DNA from: Pontibacter anaerobius
GTDB lineage: Bacteria > Bacteroidota > Bacteroidia > Cytophagales > Hymenobacteraceae
Direction of reading: 5' to 3'
Assembly (NCBI RefSeq): GCF_026241195.1
Contig: NZ_JAPFQO010000001.1
Span: forward strand, 496,001 to 560,000
DNA length: 64,000 bases
Shown here: in pieces, positions 17,898 to 26,009 of the stretch
Layout of the letters: each line of letters starts with the position of its first letter
How positions within the stretch are numbered: the first letter of the stretch is position 1
Position numbers and translations under genes: made by a program
Notes under the pieces: model-generated
Database searches by the model: none
Seen by the model: the letters and a program-made list of their open reading frames with translations, nothing else
What the model was told of the DNA's origin: nothing

Positions 17898-18302
17898 TTA
17901 TCTTTTTACATACTTTTCAATAATTATGGTTTGATCACCATCTAAGTTGCCCCAGAGCCAGAAGTGTTCCTTTTCAGTTACTGTTGTTTCCAAAGTCAAG
18001 TTGTTACCAGAAGAATTGACCACTTTGTATTGCAACGGCTGAAGTCCCGTATCCGCGCTAAAAATTATCTCAAGCTTGCCATCCTGAAGGGACCATGTTC
18101 CCAGCGTGTAGTTTCTGTAAAATGAATTGTCTTTTCTCAGAGATAACCAAGTTGAGTTACTGTTTTCTTGTAGTTTCCCATTTACATAGATTTCCTCCGA
18201 CTGCCAATCGCCAGTCAAATCAACTGGTTCTACAGAGTTGTCTTTACATGAAGTGAAGAGCAGGACAAAACTCATTAAAGCTGTTAAGTAAATTGTTCTC
18301 AT
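17898..18302 (-). CDS. Small lipoprotein, lipocalin-like
   Basis: From ATG 18302 the protein has 134 residues. It starts MRTIYLTALMSFVLLFTSC, a signal peptide with lipobox Cys19. The mature part begins with VDLTGDWQSEEIYVNG and continues as short beta strands (NSFYRNYTLGTWSLQDGKLE, QYKVVNSSGNNLTLETTV). This is the pattern of the 'lipocalin-like' domain of Bacteroidota lipoproteins. An upstream ATG at 18350 would bury the signal peptide and was rejected. Base composition is clearly more A/T-rich than the surrounding genes, hinting at recent acquisition. Confidence 0.8.
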   Translation of the reverse strand: MRTIYLTALMSFVLLFTSCKDNSVEPVDLTGDWQSEEIYVNGKLQENSNSTWLSLRKDNSFYRNYTLGTWSLQDGKLEIIFSADTGLQPLQYKVVNSSGNNLTLETTVTEKEHFWLWGNLDGDQTIIIEKYVKR

Positions 18303-18380
18303 GTGTTTATAGTGTATTGTTAAAACGTTACTTGTGCATAGGGTGGGCAAGGCAAAGCCGCCGCCTAAACTATGAACTGT

Positions 18381-18909
18381 GTTGTGTGCTGGCTTTTTTT
18401 ATTCTTCAAAGTTGTCGTAGTAGGTAAAGTCTTGAATGATTTTACCATTTTCGATTGTGAAGATGGTGCAGATTGGAAGTACAAATTCAGACCCATCTGG
18501 TGCTGTTCCGCTCGATACAAATTCCACAATGACGTGCTTTTCTCCTGAAGGGTATATCTGAATGACTTCGTCGTTTAAGTCAGGAAATACTTCATTTAAC
18601 TCACTATACTTTTGGACAGTCTGTTCACGTGTCTGTGTCACAATTCCTTGACCGAGCGATGGGTCTTTAAACTCTGCCGTTTCTGTGTACATTTCTGCCA
18701 TCTTCTCCCACTCGTGGTTGTTGAAGTGCTCGAAGTACCGATTTACTAGATTCACATTTTCTGTGTCCATTGTTGGTCCGTTTTGATTGTTACAGGAAAT
18801 CATTGCTATGAAGATGGCTAAGAATAGAAGGTTTCTTTTCACTGGTCGTTCAGCTTAGACTATTTTATGGGGATGTTTTTGTTCTTCGTTATTCCAGCTT
18901 GCACACAAC
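18381..18909. repeat. Inverted short repeats flanking the SnoaL-like gene
   Basis: GTTGTGTGCTGG at 18381-18392 and CCAGCTTGCACACAAC at 18894-18909 are inverted relatives. They bracket the small lipoprotein gene between them. This may be the outline of a small cassette or transposed unit. Confidence 0.35.
18399..18842 (-). CDS. SnoaL-like (NTF2-fold) lipoprotein
   Basis: The 147-residue protein has a lipoprotein signal MKRNLLFLAIFIAMISC (Cys17). A SnoaL/NTF2-like domain (about 30-145) follows: NRYFEHFNNHEWEKMAEMYT, AEFKDPS, and the closing strands VIVEFVSSGTAPDG and GKIIQDFTYYDNF. Such domains form a cone-shaped pocket used by polyketide cyclases, isomerases or simple ligand binders; which applies here is open. 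The gene is A/T-rich like its neighbour at 17898 and is bracketed by short inverted repeats. Confidence 0.85.
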   Translation of the reverse strand: MKRNLLFLAIFIAMISCNNQNGPTMDTENVNLVNRYFEHFNNHEWEKMAEMYTETAEFKDPSLGQGIVTQTREQTVQKYSELNEVFPDLNDEVIQIYPSGEKHVIVEFVSSGTAPDGSEFVLPICTIFTIENGKIIQDFTYYDNFEE

Positions 18910-18968
18910 TAATGTGTATACGTCAATATGCCGTTTATCTGCCTTATATGCGGATCTAATGCTTTTCT

Positions 18969-19799
18969 CTACACCATCACCAATTCCTCCTTCACACTTT
19001 CCTTCTGCCTCCAGGCCAGTACGATGACCAGCACGATGAGTGCGCGCACAGCAGTAAAGACCAGCTCGCCGGTTGGCTCCAGGTTAGTGGGGTAGGCCAG
19101 GTTGGCCATCAGGTGCAAAAGTATAGCGCCAAGTATACTTCGGTTGGTATGGTTGTACACCCACGTGAAAATAAAGGAAAGCGTGATCAGCTGAAACGAC
19201 CAGGACCAGAACTGAAACCCGAAGCCCTTGGCGTGCTGCGAGGTGCCCTCAATAAAGAACAGCGGCAGGTGCCACAGTATCCAGAACATGCCAAGTATAA
19301 AGCTGCCCAGATCCTTGCCATACTTCTGCTGCAGCGGGTCCAGCACATAGCCGCGCCAACCCAACTCTTCCGATACAGGACCGGCCACGAGCATCACGAA
19401 CGTAAACATAAGTATAGCCGACGCTGAATCGAGGCCGCTGAACAAACTGGCTACAGGCGGCTGCTCTCCTCCGAAGAAAGTATAAATGAAGTAGCCCAGC
19501 AGGTAAATGGCCGGAAAGATCAGCAGGATAGCCGGGTACCAAAGCCAACCGATGCGCTTAACGCTGATCACCCTGCTCCAGAAATCCTTTTTCGCGGCGG
19601 CGTTACCATAGCGGTACACCAGGTAAATAGCGGCCACCGTTGGCCCGAAGGCACCAAGTATAAGCAGCGGAAACATCAGGTCGTCGGGCAGGGGTAGCGC
19701 CAGCATAGCACCCCAAACGATCCACGAGAAAATAAAGCTGAGTGCAAAAAAGCCCCAGATGCCGGAAGGTAAAGTGTGTTGTATCGTTGGTTTTTCCAT
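18969..19799 (-). CDS. CPBP-family intramembrane metalloprotease
   Basis: A 276-residue inner-membrane protein with about eight hydrophobic segments. It has the CAAX-protease/bacteriocin-processing motifs: EELGWRG (144-150), the histidine motif FWILWHLPLFF (His ~178) and LLHLMANL near the C-terminus. The glutamates and histidines are those that bind the catalytic zinc. Bacterial members process small peptides or give bacteriocin self-immunity; there is no peptide gene alongside to indicate which. It is monocistronic. Confidence 0.9.
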   Translation of the reverse strand: MEKPTIQHTLPSGIWGFFALSFIFSWIVWGAMLALPLPDDLMFPLLILGAFGPTVAAIYLVYRYGNAAAKKDFWSRVISVKRIGWLWYPAILLIFPAIYLLGYFIYTFFGGEQPPVASLFSGLDSASAILMFTFVMLVAGPVSEELGWRGYVLDPLQQKYGKDLGSFILGMFWILWHLPLFFIEGTSQHAKGFGFQFWSWSFQLITLSFIFTWVYNHTNRSILGAILLHLMANLAYPTNLEPTGELVFTAVRALIVLVIVLAWRQKESVKEELVMV

Positions 19800-19976
19800 T
19801 GTTATGGTTGGTTTCTGTATAGGAAGCAGCTGCCCCCTACTTTACTTTAGCGTGAACGGAACGATCATCCTAATTGACAAAGAGAACAGCATACAATATA
19901 GTAAAATATACATACTTGTTCGCTAACCAAAGTATAGCCGTGGCTTAAAACCTAACCTTGCCAAACAAAGTAGCTT

Positions 19977-20717
19977 ATGGCTATGGAGCATCATGTATCT
20001 ATTTGGCCGGTACTGGCGCTGGCTTTCATACATTTCTTTGGTACGCGGCTGCGGTTTCTGGCAGGTGTGCCGCGCAGTGTGTGGCTCTCGTCGGCGGGCG
20101 GGGTATCGGTGGCGTATGTGTTTCTGCACCTTTTCCCGGAGCTCAGCGAAGGCCAGGAGCATGTATCGCAGCTGAACTGGGCAGAGCAGTTTTTAAATCA
20201 CCATGTGTACCTGATGGCGCTGATCGGGCTGGCCGTTTTTTATGGGCTGGAGCGGGTGGTGGTAGAAGAGAAGTACAAGGAGAAGAGGGAGGTGCGCAAA
20301 GAGCCGCGTCACCAGAAAGGGGTTTTCTGGCTGCACATCGGTTCTTTCTGTATTTACAATGCGCTGATCGGGTACATCCTTTTTGAGCGGGAAGAAGGAT
20401 CGGTGCAAAACCTGCTGCTTTTCTCGGTGGCCATGGCCCTGCACTTCGTTGTGAACGATTTCGGGCTGCAGGAGCACCACAAGGACAGTTACAGGCGCTT
20501 TGGCCGCTGGGTGTTGGTGGCTGCCCTGGTGGCGGGCTGGGGCGTTGGCTACGTGGTGGAGCTATCCCATACCCTGGTCGTGCTGGTAATGGCCTTTGTG
20601 GGCGGCGGCGTGATCCTGAACGTGCTAAAGGAGGAACTGCCCGAGGAGCGTGAAAGCCGCTATTGGGCCTTCATGCTCGGGGCAGGTTTGTATGCTATCT
20701 TACTGTTATCTCTGTAG
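19977..20717 (+). CDS. Multi-pass membrane protein, ZIP-like
   Basis: The 246-residue protein has about seven to eight hydrophobic segments. Segments 1-3 (FIHFFGTRLRFL, GGVSVAYVFLHLFPELSEG) and the central ALHFVVNDFGLQEHH resemble transmembrane helices 4-5 of ZIP metal transporters. The canonical HNFPEG is replaced by HFVVND. A charged cytoplasmic loop (KEKREVRKEPRHQK) splits the molecule. A distant ZIP relative with an altered metal site is the best reading. TAACCTTG at 19953-19960 is a one-mismatch promoter box. The 3' end overlaps the convergent symporter gene by 23 bases. Confidence 0.75.
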   Translation: MAMEHHVSIWPVLALAFIHFFGTRLRFLAGVPRSVWLSSAGGVSVAYVFLHLFPELSEGQEHVSQLNWAEQFLNHHVYLMALIGLAVFYGLERVVVEEKYKEKREVRKEPRHQKGVFWLHIGSFCIYNALIGYILFEREEGSVQNLLLFSVAMALHFVVNDFGLQEHHKDSYRRFGRWVLVAALVAGWGVGYVVELSHTLVVLVMAFVGGGVILNVLKEELPEERESRYWAFMLGAGLYAILLLSL

Positions 20718-21999
20718 GTGGGTGCAGCTGGCCCTCGGTTCGGGCCACCATCATCGCCACAGTTGTATCGCCGGTTACGTTTACCGTGGTACGCAGCATG
20801 TCCAGGATACGGTCTGGGGCAAGTATAAGGGCGATACCCTCTACCGGAATACCAGCCTGCTGCAGCACGATCACAAGCATCACAGTGCCGGCTCCAGGTA
20901 CAGCCGCCGCCCCGATAGAGGCCAGCGTGGCTGTCATCACAATGCCCAGCTGCGCCATAATATCCAGGTCGATGCCGTAGGCCTGCGCAATAAATACGGC
21001 TGCCACGGCCTGGTACAGGCTGGTGCCATCCATGTTTATAGTAGCGCCCAGCGGCAACACAAAGCTGGTGATCTCCTTGTTAATGCCCAGGTTCTTCTCG
21101 GAGCACTCCATGGTTACAGGCAGCGTGGCGGCGCTGGAGGAGGTGGAGAAAGCCAGCATTTGCGCCGGGAAAATTCCTCTCAGGAAGTGCCCATACTTTG
21201 TTTTGCCCACCGTCAGGACCAGTGCCGGATACACGACAAAGATCATCAGTGCCAGGCCAATCGCCACCACAATGCAGTAGTAGCCCAGCACCAGCAGCAA
21301 CTCCATGGCGGCGCTCGGGTCGTTGCCGGCAAAATCCACCACCAGGCCGGCCAGCAGCGCAAATACACCGTATGGGGCGGTCATCATAATGATATCCACG
21401 ATCTTTAGGATGGCCATGTTCACCCCTTCAAAGAAATCGTTGACGGGCTGTGCTTTGTCGGGCGGTATTAATATAAGGGCAATGCCGAAGAGCAGGGCGA
21501 AGAAAATCACCTGCAGCATGCTGCCGTTATCAGTCATGGACCTGAAAATGTTGCTTGGCACAATATCCACGAGCGGCTGCAGCGGGCCCTGCTGTTTTAC
21601 GGTTTCCGCGTTTGAGGATTTCTCGGTGGTGGCGCCGGCAAACTGCTCTTTAAACTCATCGCGTTTCTCCGGAGAGAAGGCCTTGCCCGGCTCAAACACA
21701 TTCACAAGTATCAGACCCAGTGTTACGGCCAATACCGTGGTAACCAGGTATATGCCAATGGTTTTGGAGCCGATACGGGACAGGCGGCTGATATCGCTTA
21801 GGCTGGAAACACCCGTGATAAGCGACACCAGTACCAGTGGCACGGCAATAAGTTTAAGCAGGTTGATAAAGATGGTACCAAAAGGGCTGATCCAGTCGGT
21901 GGTGAAGCTGTTGAGGCCAAAGGAGCTGGCCATCATTCCCCAGGCTACCCCAAGGGCCATACCGATCAGGATTTGCCAGTGTAGAGCAAGTTTCTTCAT
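20695..21999 (-). CDS. Dicarboxylate/amino acid:cation symporter (DAACS/GltP family)
   Basis: A 434-residue inner-membrane symporter that imports glutamate, aspartate or C4-dicarboxylates with Na+ or H+. Family signatures are the serine-rich re-entrant loop FSTSSSAATLPVT and the helix-7 motif LPLGATINMDGTSLYQ. The C-terminal loop VPGAGTVMLVIVLQ and the last helix follow. A ~45-residue polar insertion with EKRDEFKEQF and EKSSNAETVKQQG (about 110-155) lengthens an extracytoplasmic loop. Which substrate is used cannot be read from the sequence. Its 3' end overlaps the ZIP-like gene. Confidence 0.94.
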   Translation of the reverse strand: MKKLALHWQILIGMALGVAWGMMASSFGLNSFTTDWISPFGTIFINLLKLIAVPLVLVSLITGVSSLSDISRLSRIGSKTIGIYLVTTVLAVTLGLILVNVFEPGKAFSPEKRDEFKEQFAGATTEKSSNAETVKQQGPLQPLVDIVPSNIFRSMTDNGSMLQVIFFALLFGIALILIPPDKAQPVNDFFEGVNMAILKIVDIIMMTAPYGVFALLAGLVVDFAGNDPSAAMELLLVLGYYCIVVAIGLALMIFVVYPALVLTVGKTKYGHFLRGIFPAQMLAFSTSSSAATLPVTMECSEKNLGINKEITSFVLPLGATINMDGTSLYQAVAAVFIAQAYGIDLDIMAQLGIVMTATLASIGAAAVPGAGTVMLVIVLQQAGIPVEGIALILAPDRILDMLRTTVNVTGDTTVAMMVARTEGQLHPPTEITVR

Positions 22000-22258
22000 A
22001 CGTAGTTAGCAGGCAGAAGCAGGTATAAACCCTTCCTGCGCTCTTATTTCAATGTGGTATTTGTGACATTTAGCTAGTGAAACGCCTTAAAACCAGCGCT
22101 GCAAAGGGTAAATTCCCCTTTTAGGCGCCGAACAGGTGTTAGGTAAAAATAAGCATATTTATGCAGGTTATTGGGTTAAAGTATAAAAACTTCAATTTAT
22201 AGTTTGTTCTGTTCTATACTTTATGGCGGTGTTTATACTTTTCAGCCAGGTAAGTGCC

Positions 22259-22296
22259 CAAAAAAGCCGGACCCTGACAAAACAGGGGCCGGCTTC
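22259..22296 (-). terminator. Terminator of the cyclophilin gene
   Basis: On the minus strand AAGCCGGCCCCTG pairs with CAGGGTCCGGCTT (one mismatch bulge) and is followed by six T. It lies 26 bases after the stop. The rest of the gap 22000-22321 holds only two AAGTATA-type words. Confidence 0.85.
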
Positions 22297-22321
22297 TTAC
22301 ATGTAGCTGTAGTGTCGAGGA

Positions 22322-22780
22322 CTATTCCTCGTTCACCACGATCTTCTCGATGCGGTCGTTGGCTTTGATCTGGTCGATCACGTCCTGGCCTTCTACCACT
22401 TTGCCGAAGCAGGTATGGTTGCGGTCTAGGTGAGCCGTGTTGTTGCGGCTGTGGCAGATGAAGAACTGAGAGCCACCGGTGTTGCGGCCGGCATGCGCCA
22501 TGCTCAGTACGCCGCGGTCGTGGTACTGGTTTTCGCCTGTCAGCTCGCAGTCGATCTTATAGCCCGGTCCGCCTGTGCCTGGCACGCCCTTGGCGCCCTC
22601 GCGTGAGTTAGGGCAGCCGCCCTGAATCACGAAATCCGGAATAACGCGGTGGAAAGTAAGGCCGTCGTAAAAACCTTCCTTAGCCAGTTTTACAAAATTA
22701 TCTACGGTTTTAGGAGCGTCTTTCTCATAAAACTCAACTTTCATTACACCTTTTCCAGTATGGATTTCTGCGGTTTTCAT
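22322..22780 (-). CDS. Cyclophilin-type peptidyl-prolyl cis-trans isomerase
   Basis: The enzyme speeds up proline isomerisation during protein folding. The 152-residue protein is a bare cyclophilin domain without a signal peptide, so it is cytoplasmic. The active-site segments [13 protein letters not shown] (Arg and Phe), [10 protein letters not shown] and [14 protein letters not shown] are intact. The conserved tryptophan of the cyclosporin site is replaced in the bacterial manner (His in LDRNHTCFG). A promoter box lies at 22819 and a strong terminator follows. Confidence 0.96.
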   Translation of the reverse strand: MKTAEIHTGKGVMKVEFYEKDAPKTVDNFVKLAKEGFYDGLTFHRVIPDFVIQGGCPNSREGAKGVPGTGGPGYKIDCELTGENQYHDRGVLSMAHAGRNTGGSQFFICHSRNNTAHLDRNHTCFGKVVEGQDVIDQIKANDRIEKIVVNEE

Positions 22781-22818
22781 GTATAGTCTCGGTTTAGTTT
22801 AAACATTGGTACAGATAA

Positions 22819-22826
22819 CAAAAGTA
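22819..22826 (-). promoter_or_regulatory. Predicted -7 promoter box for the cyclophilin gene
   Basis: The minus strand reads TACTTTTG (TAnnTTTG), 39 bases before the ATG at 22780. Confidence 0.5.
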
Positions 22827-22909
22827 CGCAAATTATAGTTTAAGAGAGCAACAAGCCTGACTTTAGAGATCAGGCGCCATGGATAAATCTAAAACACGCA
22901 CAAGTATAC

Positions 22910-23587
22910 ATGAAGGCTATGAAAGCAATGAGAAAAATAGCATACACGCTGGCGATTTGCTGCAGCGCTGCATTGGTAAGCTGCGGCACCGGCGATGAGA
23001 ACGCTGCAAACGAGATGCAGGAGGAAACAAGACCTAACCCTGGTGCAGAGGATGCTGCAGGAATGACGAACCCAAACACCCCTGGCAAACAGGCCGGCGA
23101 AGGCGAAATGGGGGGTGAGGGTGTAGATGCCACCATGACAGATTCCCGCATAGGAGGCAGTGAGATGATGCCAACCCAAAAGATAGTGGAGAACGTGTTC
23201 TCTAACAACGACCTGAGTGTGCTGTCTGGTGCCCTGCGCCAGGCGGGATTGGTAGATGCCCTGAACGCCACCGGCCCTTATACTTTGTTTGCGCCGCAGA
23301 ACGAGGCATTTGAAGCCTTGCCGGAAGGTGTGCTGGAAGACCTGATGCAGGACAAGAATAAAAAACGCCTGACGGAGATTCTGAATAACCACGTGGTAGC
23401 CGGAAAACTGGCCGCTGCAGAGCTAACAGATGGCGCCATGCTGAAAACCCTGGGGGGCGTACAGCTGACTGTAACCAAAAAAGGAAACGATGTAATGGTA
23501 AACGGCGCGAAGGTAGTACAGGCCGACGCTGCGAGCCAAAACGGTGTAATCCATATTATAGAGAAGGTGCTGGTAACGGAGAAATAA
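22910..23587 (+). CDS. Fasciclin-domain lipoprotein
   Basis: The 225-residue protein has a lipoprotein signal ending LVSC (Cys25 if translation starts at 22910; ATGs at 22919 and 22928 are equally possible). A low-complexity acidic linker follows (26-85, rich in Glu, Gly, Asn). A FAS1 domain covers about 86-223: LSVLSGALRQAGLVDALN, GPYTLFAPQNEAF, NHVVAGKLAAAEL and the end block NGVIHIIEKVLV. FAS1 domains mediate adhesion or matrix binding, so a surface role is expected. It is monocistronic with its own terminator. Confidence 0.93.
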   Translation: MKAMKAMRKIAYTLAICCSAALVSCGTGDENAANEMQEETRPNPGAEDAAGMTNPNTPGKQAGEGEMGGEGVDATMTDSRIGGSEMMPTQKIVENVFSNNDLSVLSGALRQAGLVDALNATGPYTLFAPQNEAFEALPEGVLEDLMQDKNKKRLTEILNNHVVAGKLAAAELTDGAMLKTLGGVQLTVTKKGNDVMVNGAKVVQADAASQNGVIHIIEKVLVTEK

Positions 23588-23607
23588 GTATCCGCAACCT
23601 ATAACAG

Positions 23608-23641
23608 AAAAGGCAGGCGCTGTTACAGTGCCTGCCTTTTT
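23608..23641 (+). terminator. Terminator of the fasciclin gene
   Basis: AAAGGCAGGC pairs with GCCTGCCTTT around a short loop and is followed by T residues, 21 bases after the stop. Confidence 0.85.
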
Positions 23642-23658
23642 GTATGTTGGAGAACTGG

Positions 23659-24360
23659 CTAGAAGGGGTTAGTGGCCCACACACTTAACTCAGGTATAAA
23701 ACCACGGTTATCCATCTGCAGGGCGCTCTTGATGGCCCAGGCAATTTCCTCGCTGCGTAACTTGTTCGGCTGATCTTCGCGCTCCTGGCGGTCCGGCTGA
23801 CCAAAGGCAGTGGTCACCTCGCTTGGGTTGACCAGCATCACGCGCACGTTATACTTACGTAACTCGGTTTGCCAGCTCTGCGTCATGCTGCGGAGCGCCG
23901 CCTTGGAGGAAGCGTACACTGAGCCGCCTTCATAGCCCTTCAGCGCTGCCGTGGAGCCGATGTTGATGATGTTGCCAAAGTTCTGTTTCTTGAAGATCTC
24001 CGCAGCCCGGCCCGCCATCATGGCCGCACCAAACACATTCACGCTGTATATCCGCTGGAAGTCCTCTACCGTGAGTTCCTCAACCGGTTTCGAAACCCCG
24101 ATACCCGCGTTGTTGATCAGTGCATCCAGCTTGCCGTACTCGTTCATAAACGTTTTGAAGGTGCGCTTCACATCATCCGGGTTGGCTACATCGGCGGTGA
24201 TGGGCATAGCCCCTATATCGCGGGCGGCTTTGTGGGTGCGCTTCTCATCGCGGCCCGTAATAGCCACGTTGGCTCCTTTTTCAATCAGTAGTTTTGCTGT
24301 GGAATGGCCGATTCCTAAAGTGCCGCCCGTTATCAGGATATTCGCGTTTTCAAGTTTCAT
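23659..24360 (-). CDS. Short-chain dehydrogenase/reductase
   Basis: A 233-residue NAD(P)-dependent oxidoreductase of the classical SDR type. It has the cofactor loop TGGTLGIG (11-18), ADVANPDD, NNAGIG, a Ser-Tyr-Lys catalytic set in IGSTAALKGYEGGSVYASSK, and the PG-motif substitute VNPSEVTT. The GRDEKR after strand 2 suggests NADP preference. It looks like the 3-oxoacyl-ACP-reductase-like or YdfG-like branch, but the substrate is unknown. No operon partner is present. Confidence 0.92.
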   Translation of the reverse strand: MKLENANILITGGTLGIGHSTAKLLIEKGANVAITGRDEKRTHKAARDIGAMPITADVANPDDVKRTFKTFMNEYGKLDALINNAGIGVSKPVEELTVEDFQRIYSVNVFGAAMMAGRAAEIFKKQNFGNIINIGSTAALKGYEGGSVYASSKAALRSMTQSWQTELRKYNVRVMLVNPSEVTTAFGQPDRQEREDQPNKLRSEEIAWAIKSALQMDNRGFIPELSVWATNPF

Positions 24361-24488
24361 AGTATGAGTTATTTGAGTTTCAGAAGTATAGATTCCTGTA
24401 ACGGAGCGGGTGGGGTTTGGTTAGTGGTGCTGTGGTTGGTTAGTGGGGTCTTCTGGCGCAAGTATTTATACTTGTGTCTTATAATGAT

Positions 24489-24507
24489 GTTGAGTTTGTA
24501 ACTCAAC
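24489..24507. repeat. REP-like palindrome
   Basis: GTTGAGTT and AACTCAAC flank TGT, the same TT-nnn-AA design as the cluster at 14284. It opens the 720-base gap 24361-25080, which otherwise holds the repeats listed next. Confidence 0.6.
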
Positions 24508-24590
24508 TGGCTCTAAGAGCCATATTTATACTTCAGCTATACTTTAGCCGCTGCTCTCCTTAGTTGGACGCAAGCTATCCTTTCTGTCTA

Positions 24591-24855
24591 CTGCAGACCC
24601 TCAGTCTTACAAGCGGCTTGTTTCATTTCATACTTTGGCTCCCTCAGCCCGGGAGGACTTGTCTGGGGGGTAGGGGCCCTCGATAACCGCATCGCGCTGG
24701 GACCTTTTCCTTTGCTCCTGCGTCGCAATGCCTCGCTGTCGCTCGGCACCGGAAAAACTCCAAAGGCGCTCAACGGAAAGACTGGGATCAGTTCGATAGC
24801 CACCGCTAACGGAGCTTCAACCAAGTCCCCCTTCGAAGGGGGCAGGGGGATGTAA
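24591..24855 (-). repeat. Interspersed ~210-265 bp element, copy 2 (minus)
   Basis: Read on the minus strand it begins with the hairpin CCCCCTTCGAAGGGGG. It then carries the blocks GGCTATCGA, GCGCCTTTGGAGTTTTT, CCCAGCGCGATGC, GAGGGCCCCTACCCCC, GAGGGAGCCAAAGTA and GTAAGACTGAGGG, in the same order as copy 1. It lies downstream of and in the same orientation as rsgA, as the other copies do for their neighbours. Confidence 0.85.
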
Positions 24856-24864
24856 TCGTCTGCT

Positions 24865-24957
24865 GAACTCCCTCTCCTGTTTTTAGGGGAGGGCCGGGGT
24901 GGGGTGAAATTCCCCTCCTTAGCCAAGGAGGGGCAGGGGTGGTTGGACCCGGTAGAC
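24865..24957. repeat. Composite G/C-rich palindromes
   Basis: CCCTCTCCTG/TTAGGGGAGGG at 24871-24892 is a member of the 11469 type. 24907-24957 repeats the end sequence of the element at 31170-31394, including CTCCTTAGCCAAGGAG and the tail GGTTGGACCCGGT. Confidence 0.75.
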
Positions 24958-25008
24958 CATTACAGGCACAAGCGGACGCTTACGCTATAGATCTGTAGCA
25001 AAAGTAAA

Positions 25009-25028
25009 AGGCGCAAAATATTGCGCCT
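25009..25028. repeat. GGCGCAA/TTGCGCC hairpin repeat
   Basis: AGGCGCAA pairs with TTGCGCCT around AAAT. It is related to the hairpins at 14461 and 56423 and lies 3' of rsgA. Confidence 0.6.
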
Positions 25029-25080
25029 CTACAAGTATAACTTTCTAACTCCTAAACTCTCAAACTCCCAAACCTTCTAC

Positions 25081-26004
25081 CTATTTCCTATTGTCCTGCC
25101 CGTGCAGCATACTCAGGTAGCTTTCGTAGCGGGTCAGGGAAATCTCGTTGTGGCGCACAGCTTCTATCACGGCGCAGCCCGGCTCGTTAAAGTGGGTGCA
25201 GTTGTTGAAGCGGCACTGGTTCAGGCGCTCGCGCATCTCCGGGAAAAAGTGACTCAACTCTGCCGGCGGAATATCTACAATACCCAGCTCTTTAATACCA
25301 GGCGTATCGATGACAAAAGTCTCGGGGTCGATCTCGAACATCTCGGCGAAGGTGGTGGTGTGCACGCCCTTGTCGGAGAAGTCGGAGATTTCAGAGGTTT
25401 TCAGTTCCAGGTCGGGTACGATGAGGTTGATGAGCGAGGATTTGCCCACACCCGAGTGGCCGGAGAGGAGCGTGGTTTTGTCGTGCAGCAGCGCCTTTAT
25501 CTCGTCTATACCTTCATTTTTATGTGCTGACACAGCCAGGCTCGGGTAACCGATTTTTTCATACATGTGGCTGATCTGGCGCTGGTACTCCATCACATCC
25601 TCATCATACAGGTCGGTTTTGTTGAAGATGAGCATGGCCGGTATGTCGTAGGCCTCGGCTGTTACCAGGAAGCGATCCATGAAACCGAAGGAGGTACGCG
25701 GCGATACCAGCGTCACGATCAGCAGGGCCAGGTCTACGTTGGCGGCGATGATGTGGGAGTGGGCGCTTTTGTGGGTGCTCTGGCGGATGATGTAGTTCTC
25801 GCGGTCCTCTATCTTGTGGATTACGGCGGTTTCTTCTTCCGTGTCTTCGATGTCAAATTCCACGCGGTCGCCCACGGCCAGCGGGTTGCTTACCTTCAGG
25901 CCCTTTATCTTGAACTTGCCGCGCAGGCGTGCCCGGTGCAACTTTCCTTCCGCGTCGCGCACCAAATACCACGATCCCGTCGATTTTACTACTACTCCTT
26001 TCAT
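25081..26004 (-). CDS. rsgA: Ribosome small-subunit-dependent GTPase A
   Basis: RsgA is a circularly permuted GTPase that checks late 30S ribosome maturation. The 307-residue protein has an N-terminal OB fold (1-75) and the permuted G-motifs NKTD (128-131), SGHSGVGKSS (181-190) and DTPG (~238). The C-terminal zinc finger reads CRFNNCTHFNEPGC. Length and order match the family. It lies five bases behind kdtA, so the two form an operon. Two repeat elements follow on the 3' side. Confidence 0.97.
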   Translation of the reverse strand: MKGVVVKSTGSWYLVRDAEGKLHRARLRGKFKIKGLKVSNPLAVGDRVEFDIEDTEEETAVIHKIEDRENYIIRQSTHKSAHSHIIAANVDLALLIVTLVSPRTSFGFMDRFLVTAEAYDIPAMLIFNKTDLYDEDVMEYQRQISHMYEKIGYPSLAVSAHKNEGIDEIKALLHDKTTLLSGHSGVGKSSLINLIVPDLELKTSEISDFSDKGVHTTTFAEMFEIDPETFVIDTPGIKELGIVDIPPAELSHFFPEMRERLNQCRFNNCTHFNEPGCAVIEAVRHNEISLTRYESYLSMLHGQDNRK

Positions 26005-26009
26005 CCGGT

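Noticed and set aside
24588..24926. Open frame of 112 codons (minus)
   Set aside because: It lies wholly within the interspersed element copy 2 and adjacent palindromes; the other copies do not preserve the frame.
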